Shown: in pieces, positions 17,514 to 25,000 of the stretch | How positions within the stretch are numbered: the first letter of the stretch is position 1 | How the letters are laid out: each line of letters opens with the position of its first letter | NCBI GenBank assembly: GCA_009663005.1 | Contig: VIGQ01000704.1 | Coordinates: 2,501 to 27,500 of the forward strand | DNA length: 25,000 nt | Source of the DNA: Actinidia chinensis | Taxonomy: Eukaryota > Streptophyta > Magnoliopsida > Ericales > Actinidiaceae | Reading direction: 5' to 3' | Program-made: the position numbers and the translations under genes | Notes under the pieces: model-generated | The model's input: the letters and a program-made list of their open reading frames with translations, nothing else | Told to the model about the DNA's origin: nothing | Databases searched by the model: none

Positions 17514-18325
17514 GGGGATGTTTCGTAACGTTTTTGTTTTTTTATTTTTTGTGTTTGTTTAATTTGTTTTTTTTGTTTAATTTTTTGTTAAACAAAAACT
17601 AAAAGTATTTTGTTTGTTTCAATTTTTTTTAAACTATTTAAAAACATAAATATGTTTGGTTTTACCTACTTTTAAACTATTTAAAAAAAAGATATGTGGT
17701 GGAGGCGGGGGTAGAGAGGAGGAGGAGGTGGTGGTGGAGGTGTAGGTGGAGGTGGAGTGAAGACGAGTGGTTAGGGAGGAGGAGTGGTGGTGGATGAGGC
17801 GGTAGAGGAGGATGAGGAGGAGGAGGAGGAGGTGGTGGTTATGATGAGGTGATGGTTGTGGTGGCGGTGATGAGTAGGGATGAGAGGGTCTGTGGTGGTG
17901 AGTAGTTGGTGTGGCGGAGGAGGTGGGTGGTGGTGAAAAGGTGGAGGAGGAGGAGGAGAGGAGGTGGTGTTGGAGGTGGAGGTGGTGGTGATGGTGGAGG
18001 AGGAGGCCGTGTGTGGTGGTGGTGGTGCAGTGAGGTAGGTGGTGTGGAGGAGGAGGAGGAAGTGTTGATGAGGAGTGGTGGCGGCGGCGGTGAGGTGGTT
18101 TAGATTAGGAGGTTGTGGTTGTTTAAAAAAATTTGGATCAAAAAAAAATTATAAACAAAACAAACATATTTTTTCTTGTTTTCACTATTTTCAAAAATAG
18201 TGAAAATTATTTAGCTTTATTTTCATTTATTTTTTGCAACACAAACAAATTTTCTGTTTTCGTTAATAAATTAAATAAAATAAAAATAAAAAAAATAAAA
18301 ATTAAACAATTACCAAACATCACCC
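17514..18325. mobile_element. Non-autonomous TIR DNA element carrying a GGT/GGA minisatellite
   Basis: The left end reads GGGGATGTTTCGTAACGTTT and the reverse complement of the right end reads GGGTGATGTTTGGTAATTGTTT, an imperfect terminal inverted repeat. Both ends run into T-rich arms on the element's own strands (TTTTTGTTTTTTTATTTT), which extends the symmetry inward. There is no coding capacity. No target duplication could be identified, so the superfamily is not assigned. Confidence 0.5.
17694..18108 (+). repeat. GGT/GGA-rich minisatellite
   Basis: About 415 bp almost free of C on the plus strand, made of irregular GGT, GGA and GAGGAG units. A 65-codon frame inside (17906-18103) encodes a Gly/Val/Trp/Arg-rich string and is a product of the repeat, not a gene. 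Confidence 0.85.
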
Positions 18326-18552
18326 AATCGTTTGTTAAGGTTTGCATACTTTTTGCGTACACTATGTTTCAGAGTTAATTAAAATTCAAAAATATTAATG
18401 AATTTGTTGTAACAAGATCAATTCATGAAAGGGTGCTTACGTCACTTTGTTTTTTTGATAAGATCAAATCAGTTGGTACAAAAAAATAAATACGTGAAAA
18501 AAATATTATTTTTTTGGTTTTGGACACATTTAGTAATAAATCAGTTGGTATT

Positions 18553-18660
18553 ATAAAATTTTATAATCTCAAATTGTGAAAATTTTCAGTAGACACATTG
18601 ACGAATAGTGGTACATGTTGGGGATTGTAAATTTTCACAATGCCACAATATAAAATTTTA
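18553..18660. repeat. 108-bp imperfect foldback (inverted repeat)
   Basis: The left arm (18553-18588) contains ATAAAATTTTATAATCTCAA and then TTGTGAAAATTTTCA. The reverse complement of the right arm (18625-18660) reads TAAAATTTTATATTGTGG, then CATTGTGAAAATTTACAA. About 36-bp arms surround a loop of the same length. It could be a tiny MITE or a hairpin-forming transcript; there is no evidence of expression. Confidence 0.65.
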
Positions 18661-19529
18661 AAAAATCTTACGCTGAACAAATTTTTCATTGATAGTAATT
18701 AGCGCGGTATATTTTGGCAACAGGTAATATTTGACATGTTTGAAAGTACATTATTTATGGTAATTGGCAATTGTGGTGCAGTAACATTTTGGCGGCCATA
18801 GATGATGGGAAGCCAATGCCTATGAGTGAGTGGATGTTGCCAATTGATATACATATGGATGAAGGAAAGAGAGAAACAAAATAGAAAGTACATCAAAAGG
18901 TTGGGCCGGGGCGGTCGAGCGGCTTTGGACTGGGAGTCGGAGGAAAGGAGAAGGTGGGGTGTGTTACTAAGAACTTGTTAATGGGTGTACTAAAAAGATA
19001 TTTTTCTAATTAAGGGTAATAATGGTATAAATAATTACAAAATTAATGTGCTTGTGATTTATTGTTTATAGTATGTTCAATATGTTTAAAAAAAAGTATT
19101 TTTTATTACCCACTCAAACAATATTATTGATTTCTTGCCGCTAAATGAAAGTGCGTTTCATTTCAACCCATGCGGTTACAATGCGCGTTCATACTTTATA
19201 AAGAGAGTGCATATGGCGCGTATTCGTGTAGATGGGTACTTTTTGGATTAATATTAACTGTCTGGGCGGACTTGTGCAAAAATTTTTAGAACGAGACATT
19301 TATTCTAAAAAAACTAAGGTGGAGGCTCCCAGCTTTGCATATATCCTCATAATTTTACGATGGATTGAGCAATTCGTCTCATGTAATTCATATTGTGTTC
19401 AAAATGCATTATCGATCAGACACCAAAATTAAATAAAAATTTACGGGGTTCGCCAATCCCCTATATACTCTATGGAGACAAACCAATCCATTCACTAATC
19501 GGACGAATGTTTACAAAGGTGGAGACTCA

Positions 19530-19546
19530 CCCCCCCCCCCCCCCCC
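19530..19546 (+). repeat. Poly(C) run, 17 bases
   Basis: An uninterrupted C17 followed by TTTAACTCAC, in a pyrimidine-rich segment. Exact length is error-prone in any sequencing technology. Confidence 0.9.
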
Positions 19547-19938
19547 TTTAACTCACTTTTCTCTCACAATTCTCTTTCTCTGTCTTGCCTCTCACTCTCA
19601 ACTCACAGAGCACACATTAAACTAAACTAATTTATTAAAATGAATAAACTACTTGGTTAAGTAAAAAGCGATCTTTAGGCGATCAAATCCACCTATCCTG
19701 TTACCAGGGGATTGAATAGGCCTTAGGATTCAATTAATTTCATTCATCGATTAATGGCCATGGCTAAGCCCGAACGGTGTCATCTAAAAAATTAGTGGCA
19801 CAGAAAGGTCATACTCTATCTTAGCTAACACAAATCGTTTTTGATATTATCTAACCACGACCCGTCTTACTCTTACTTAGTATATAATATCTCAATCTAG
19901 CCATCACATAATAAAAAAAATGATTGTATAATGTAGTT

Positions 19939-20857
19939 AGAGGTGTCAAACGTGCTTGTCGTGCCGTGCCGTACACTTTTCTTCCGTGTCATCGTGGCTT
20001 CGTGTTGTGCCGGTGCCTTGACCCATTTACTTAACGTGCCTTGTCGTGTCGTGCCGTGCCTTAATCGTGCCGTGCCATTTGTAATCGTGCCGTATTGTGC
20101 ATTTTTTACTTACATGTCGCGTGGCACCGCACACCGTGTGCCTGTGCGCATTTGTGTAACCATGTCTGTGTCCGTGGCGGCCCAGTTACTTAATCGTTGC
20201 TATGTCATGCTGGCCCGCTAACTTAGTCATAGAAACTCGTGGCCATGCCTTTAGTCTGTGCCCGTCTACTCACTCGTGCCGTACCGTGCGCATAATATTT
20301 AATCTATCGTGTTGTATTGGCGTCTCAATCCGTTTTTAATCGTGTCGTGTAGTGCCGTCTGACACTTACTTCTAACCGGTGTAAATAAAAAAGACTCATG
20401 TCGTGCCGTCAACTATAATAAAATTGCATTTTGATATTTGGTGCCGAGTAATATTTTTACTTGTTTTTCTGGTTTATTCTTCTGACAACTTAATTGCATT
20501 TCATTAAATTTTATTTTGAATTTATTTAATAACTAATCATTTCTAGCCACTTTCCGTGTCGTGCTCTTGACACTTTCGTGTATACTCGTTCGTTCGGACT
20601 ATGGTCTATGTCGTGTCGTGCTGTGCCTCTAAACGCAGCCCCAACTATCGTTTCGTCCCGTGCCGTGCCGTGCCGTGATTTGACGGGCGTGCCGGTGGCC
20701 TTGTCTGGGCCAACTATCGTGCCGTCCCACCATTTCCGTGCCTCGTGGCCGCTCATACCGTGCCGTGATGTGCCGGGCCCACTTATAAGCGCTGGCTCAG
20801 ACCGTGCCGGGGTGTCCTGGGTTTTTTACGTGCTCGTTGCACCGCTTACACCTCCTA
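19939..20857. mobile_element. hAT-like non-autonomous element filled with GTGCCG repeats
   Basis: Left end AGAGGTGTCAAACGTGC and the reverse complement of the right end AGGAGGTGTAAGCGGTGC form imperfect terminal inverted repeats of the type seen in plant hAT-derived elements. The interior has dozens of CGTGCC/CGTGTC words on the plus strand, dense at 19960-20100, 20270-20400 and 20610-20850, with an AT-rich gap at 20410-20540. No transposase frame is present. Open frames on both strands here come from the repeats. A matching 8-bp target duplication was not found, so the hAT call rests on end sequence and repeat style. Confidence 0.6.
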
Positions 20858-21537
20858 AATATAGGTATTTATAACTGACATAAAAATAAATGACCATACT
20901 ATAGATAAAGAACTTAAAGAATATACTTGAAAATCATAATCCCTCTTAGTCAACTAAAACTATGAATGCAATTATAATAGATTCTCAAAACAAATACAAA
21001 TACATATTGCTGACTAGTATTTCATCTAAGGCCATAAAAGCACAAACATTTAGTCAATCAAATCACAGGAGCAAATTTCCTGTCTTCGTCGTTGAACTGA
21101 TCTCCTTCTTGATATTCTCTTTTACCTCGTTCAAAGCTTGATGAATAATTTTCTAAAGCCAGGGTTTCCGGCTGGTAGAGTTTGTTGCTAAATTACATAT
21201 TTAGACCCCTGAACTTTTGGGGTTTTCACATTTTGACCATCTAATCTTTGTAAACAATTAATCACTATTTTCTATTCCGTTGGATATCATTCAAGCTCTG
21301 AATTTAATCTAAAAGACTGCACAAATGGGGCTCTACAGCCTATAAACATGAAAAGGCGCATCAAAAGTCATCGATAATCGAGGATAAAGACTTAACAAGT
21401 GCCTTTTAGAGCCGCCAAGTGTGAAGATTTTTCGATACCTATTATTATTCAGCTTAAGTTTAGAAGCATTTTCACCCTAAAGATATTAGACTGTTGACTA
21501 TTAACTTTGCTTGTTCCTTTTGAAATCGCCACAAGAC
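20858..21537. other. Intergenic, no supported gene
   Basis: AT-rich. A stretch around 21195-21290 (TTTAGACCCCTGAAC and CACATTTTGACCATCTAA) resembles anonymous transposon-derived spacer common in plant genomes, but no ends are visible. Confidence 0.35.
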
Positions 21538-21757
21538 AATTTCCCTCCTTGAAAGGTAACTTTACTCCTATTATAACTCAATAATGGTTTTGTGGTCTTT
21601 TTTAGTATGATGGATGGGCTCTACCAAAAAATAATTAAACCAAAGGAAGACACTTCCCTCTGAAAGGTACGTTTACTCTATTTAACTCAAATAAATGGTT
21701 TTGAGTCTTTTAGATGGTGGATGGGCTCTAACCAAAACACAATGATTTAAACGAACG
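21538..21757. repeat. 111-bp tandem duplication
   Basis: Two adjacent units share TTCCCTC, GAAAGGTA, GTTTTG, GATGGATGGGCTCTA/GGTGGATGGGCTCTA and CCAAAA in the same order (GAAAGG at 21551 and 21662). They differ by many one-base indels and a few substitutions. Confidence 0.8.
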
Positions 21758-22540
21758 ACAGTTCTAAAAATAAGTACTAGCCAAACTGTCAATCACTCCC
21801 AAGACAATGTTGGTGGAATTTTGCACACAAGTAACTACTAACACTTAGGAACACGTAAGAGAGAAAGAAATATATTAATTACTAGCACGATAAGCAAAAC
21901 CATATTGAGATTCTTGGGCAATTATTGCTCTTATAAACATCTCTATGTGTCCCCACCAATTAATTCCAGAGAAACAAACAAACAAAAGTGGAATATTCAA
22001 ACGTTCACGATGGTTGAAAAGAAGGCAGTGATTTATATACTCATACAAAACTATTTTTTTTTTTGTATTTTTAATTTATTTATTAAGGTACATTTATTTA
22101 AATAGCTTTAGTAATAACATTTAAAAAGGATCTTTGTGTAAATTTATCCTAATACAAAATATACATGAAATCTAAAAATATTTAAAGCATAAGAATCACT
22201 GCTCTTTAAAAAAAGAATTATCAATTCATGTCTCCTAACTAAACAAAATAGCCCATTTTAGGTTAACTTTTGATAGAGTCGCGTGGGATAGAAAGGGATT
22301 TTTATAGAAAATGGAAAGAACAATTTTAATATCCAAAACCAACTTACACTTTTGTTGAACTTCAATTTCAGTAATTAAATTGAAATATATTAGTAAAAGT
22401 GAATTAAATTGTTTGATTAACAATACATTGTGCATCACACTTAATTTTTTAATCTCTCCTTGAAACTGCTAAACAAAAAAATTTTTAAAAATTTAAATAG
22501 TATGATATCTACTTAATTCTAACTGAATTATAGATTATAT
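21758..22540. other. Intergenic, AT-rich
   Basis: No gene or repeat that I can support. Short open frames here have no recognisable similarity. Confidence 0.4.
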
Positions 22541-22554
22541 GTGTTGCATGCTTG

Positions 22555-22705
22555 ATGTGGCACCACAAATATACCCCTATCTCTGGGTCTACTCTATACA
22601 TCCACCACCCCAAGCCGTTTTTCGTCTCTCCACTACCCCCACTACCACGCTGACTTCCACCATTACCACTACTCATCGACAAACCTTCCACCTCCACCAT
22701 CGTTC
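22555..22705. repeat. ACC/TCC-rich tract (left)
   Basis: C-rich words CCACCACCCC, CCACTACCCCCACTACCA and CCACCTCCACCATC dominate. It is compositionally the complement of the GGT/GGA tract at 17694-18108 and resembles the tract at 24610-24890. Confidence 0.6.
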
Positions 22706-22737
22706 TATGTCTTCGCTCTCAGAAGTGAATTTTTTTT

Positions 22738-24613
22738 ACTGGCAAGTGTATGATATCGCGAATGTGTATAAATTCGAAGTACAATTATCGATCCCACAAG
22801 AAATAGTGGGTCCAAGAGTGACACAAGATACTAAAACACTACATACTAATCCTAAACGAATTCAAACTATTCTTTGAAAATGAAACCATAAAATCGTAAT
22901 ATTGAATTTTGATTGATTTAAATTACATTTAATTATGATATCAATTAAACTAATTTAAAATTGATATTTAAAAATAACTCCGCATCAATTTGATCCAATT
23001 GAGTTAAGTGTCTCGGAATTCCAATGGAGAATTGTTAAAACTCAAATCCTTCAAACTCTACGTCTGAGTCTCGAATTCCCAGAATATTTAACTTTTAAAA
23101 CCAATTGTTTCGTTTCAATCTTCACAATTTCTAAAATAAATCAGGTTTTTATAAATTTAATCGATAGTCGTGCATCAATCGATTCGTGGGCAACCACATA
23201 ATATTGAACCAACTCATGCATAACGTTATAAGGCATGCCGATATACTATACTGAGGTCAGGCAATTCATGCATAAGCATTATTGAACTAATAGGACGTTC
23301 AAATTTTTGAAAGTATTTAGAACGAAGAAGAATAATAAAAATCGAGTAAATATAGTGGTGATATTAAAATACCTTAATTGTTCATTCTCGATCCCCAATC
23401 AACCTTTACAATCGATTCTTAGGTTTGGATAATTAGTCAAACATGACTAATAAAAATACGTAAATAAATATCGAAGACATTACAGTAAAAACTTGAATTT
23501 AATTAATAAAACTTGATTTTTACAAAAATAATGTAATCCTAAGAGCTCCTAGAAAACTAATTAAAATATCTAAAATAAAAATTTAAACTAAAAAAGCCTC
23601 CTCATCTCTAAAGGAAGGTATTGTATTTTAAGACCTCGGAGTCCAAGTCCTATGATAAAACTGTTTTTCCCCTAATTTTCTTCTTAGCCCTTAAACATTT
23701 TATCTCAGTTTTGGGCCATCTTTAGTCTGATTAAGCAAATGACTATTAGACATCAAAGTTTGGAGATCTTGAATTCTTCTTTTTAACGCATTAACTATTC
23801 ATACTCAATCAGACATTAGAGGTAAAACGTTATTGCCAAATACCGAGATAAGATGTTCAAAATAATTTGCTAGCGTTTCCGAAACTCTGATTCTTATTCG
23901 TATTCTTGGAGTTCGACCCTAAGTAACAAATAGAATTTTCGCTTTCAAGGTATCGAACTCACACAGATGCGTTCGAATCCTAACCTTCAATTTTCTTCTT
24001 AGAGTTCGAACTCCTAATATGGGCGTTTGAACTCTCAGATAATTTTTTATTTGTCTTTGTCAAGCTCAATTTGTAATAAGTTTAAGATGATTGGATTATC
24101 CAATTCTTACAAAGAGGTAACCCTTTAGGTCTTATTTTGGGCACCGCTTCAATAATCTAGATCAACGGACATCATAATAAAACCATTATGGTAAAAATAC
24201 CAAGATAGTTTTCATAAGTGTGGCCTTATGTTCTTTGACTTTTTCTCTTGCGGTTGCTCTCCTTAGTCTGTCTTTGAAGCTCTCTTCGGAGTCCATAATC
24301 TCGCCACGACTCATTGACGTGAACATTCGTATACTTCGTGAGATCTTTCCAATGGCCGGCATCTTTCGTTTCTATTCTGATTTAGCAGGTGAAAACTTCC
24401 ATCATTTCTAACAATAGTCCTTGATAGACGTGTCCCTGCACTCTGAATCACTTTTATGGGCTCCAAATATCCCTTTATATCAGTTTACTCGAATCCAATT
24501 CTCACAACTTTACAATACGAAACACGATAAAATTATATTAAACGTAAATCTAGGGCAAATAATGCCGGTTTACACGCTTCGACTACAATTATACAGTCCA
24601 ATTATTCTACAAT
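22738..24613. mobile_element. Putative LTR-like non-coding retroelement segment
   Basis: The left part, TGGCAAGTGTATGATATCG with ATCGATCCCACAAG downstream, resembles the start of a common plant LTR type (GCAAGTGTACCGAATCG ... CCACAGGG). The right end CAATTGGCCA gives a TGGC/GCCA pair with the left end. The 1.9 kb between contains no coding frame beyond short ones. With no second LTR and no target duplication seen, a solo LTR is only one explanation; generic intergenic DNA is the alternative. Confidence 0.3.
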
Positions 24614-24890
24614 TGGCCACCACCGCTACTACTACTATGCGTACCACCCTCCTTCCCAAATTCACCACTATTCTACCATTGGGTGGGGCCGGATTCTCCA
24701 TGCCTCGCACCTTCTCACCATTACGCCATTCTACCGCTGCCATAACTAACCACTTTTACTTATACCGCCCACCACACCGTAACACATGTACCACACTTAC
24801 TAACCAATATCACCCCCACACCCCACCGCCCAACCCTAACTACTACTATTTGTAGCCGACTGACAGCCTCCCCTCACCCACCAATACACT
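24614..24890. repeat. ACC-rich tract (right)
   Basis: C/A-rich with many CCACC, ACTAC and CACCCC words and few G. The 144-codon open frame over 24421-24855 is rich in Thr, Pro and Tyr because of this composition and is not considered a gene. Confidence 0.55.
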
Positions 24891-25000
24891 GATTGGACAG
24901 CATAACAGGCATCTAAACGCCGCTAAAACCAATCTAAGTTTGTGCCTAGATTAGGTTAATTTTACTTTTTATCGTGTTTTGTCTGAAAGTCGTATTTTGT
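24891..25000. other. Non-coding window end
   Basis: No feature recognised. Confidence 0.4.

Larger units (their letters stand above)
18326..19938. other. Intergenic with foldback and poly(C) run
   Basis: No gene is supported. Short open frames at 18699-18896 and 19232-19432 resemble nothing known. Contains a foldback at 18553-18660 and a 17-base C run at 19530-19546. Confidence 0.4.

Noticed and set aside
17906..18103. Glycine-rich open frame resembling a glycine-rich protein
   Set aside because: Produced by the GGT/GGA repeat; no signal peptide, no splice structure, and no regular glycine motif.
24421..24855. 144-codon open frame, the second longest in the window
   Set aside because: Thr/Pro/Tyr-rich low-complexity translation of an ACC-rich tract with no recognisable domain.
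1..25000. CRISPR array, operon or phage-like system
   Set aside because: No regularly spaced identical repeats and no bacterial gene clusters. Introns, plant PBS types and plant repeats show a plant nuclear origin.

Overview
This window looks like nuclear DNA of a flowering plant, probably a eudicot. It is AT-rich and mostly non-coding, and it is built largely from plant-type transposable elements. It also holds one recognisable host gene, a wall-associated-kinase (WAK) type receptor ectodomain with plant splice sites. Nothing indicates a bacterial, viral or organellar origin. I cannot name a species from sequence alone.

Layout. Positions 898-2312 (minus) are the extracellular half of a WAK-like gene: signal peptide, galacturonan-binding-type Cys-rich domain, first EGF-like unit, a 395-bp intron, then a second EGF-like exon. 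A TATA box lies upstream at 2430-2437. The reading frame is broken by several single-base indels, and no kinase exon is visible before the window edge. Positions 3142-3817 are an old GAGCTCG/CAAGTCGAGC-type interspersed repeat with an 85-bp tandem duplication inside. Positions 3885-4178 are a miniature LTR retrotransposon (TRIM/SMART size, 294 bp) with two LTRs of about 112-114 bp and a perfect initiator-Met tRNA primer binding site. Positions 4530-7448 are a heavily decayed, 5'-truncated Ty1/copia element with domains in the order zinc knuckle, protease, integrase, reverse transcriptase, RNase H, and a 3' LTR.

Positions 9522-13291 (minus) are a structurally complete but non-autonomous copia-type LTR element. 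It has two LTRs of about 700 bp, a PBS, a PPT and a 5-bp target duplication (CAAAG). Its interior keeps decayed gag and protease but lacks integrase, RT and RNase H. Its untranslated leader carries six TTGACC W-box cores in about 120 bp.

The rest (13.3-25 kb) is AT-rich and has no gene I can support. It holds smaller non-autonomous DNA elements: a TIR element at 17514-18325 containing a GGT/GGA minisatellite, and a hAT-like element at 19939-20857 packed with GTGCCG repeats. It also holds a 108-bp foldback, a 111-bp tandem duplication, a 17-base C run, two GC-richer islands, and a putative LTR-like block at about 22740-24610 flanked on both sides by ACC-rich tracts.

A theme across the window is single-base indels. 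They break the WAK gene and the gag gene, and they dominate the differences between the two LTRs of the 9.5-13.3 kb element. This may be real decay or residual long-read assembly error, and it decides whether the WAK locus is a pseudogene. I found no convincing previously undescribed multi-gene system. The most notable items are the TRIM/SMART-size element, the gag-protease-only LTR element with its W-box leader, and the indel pattern.
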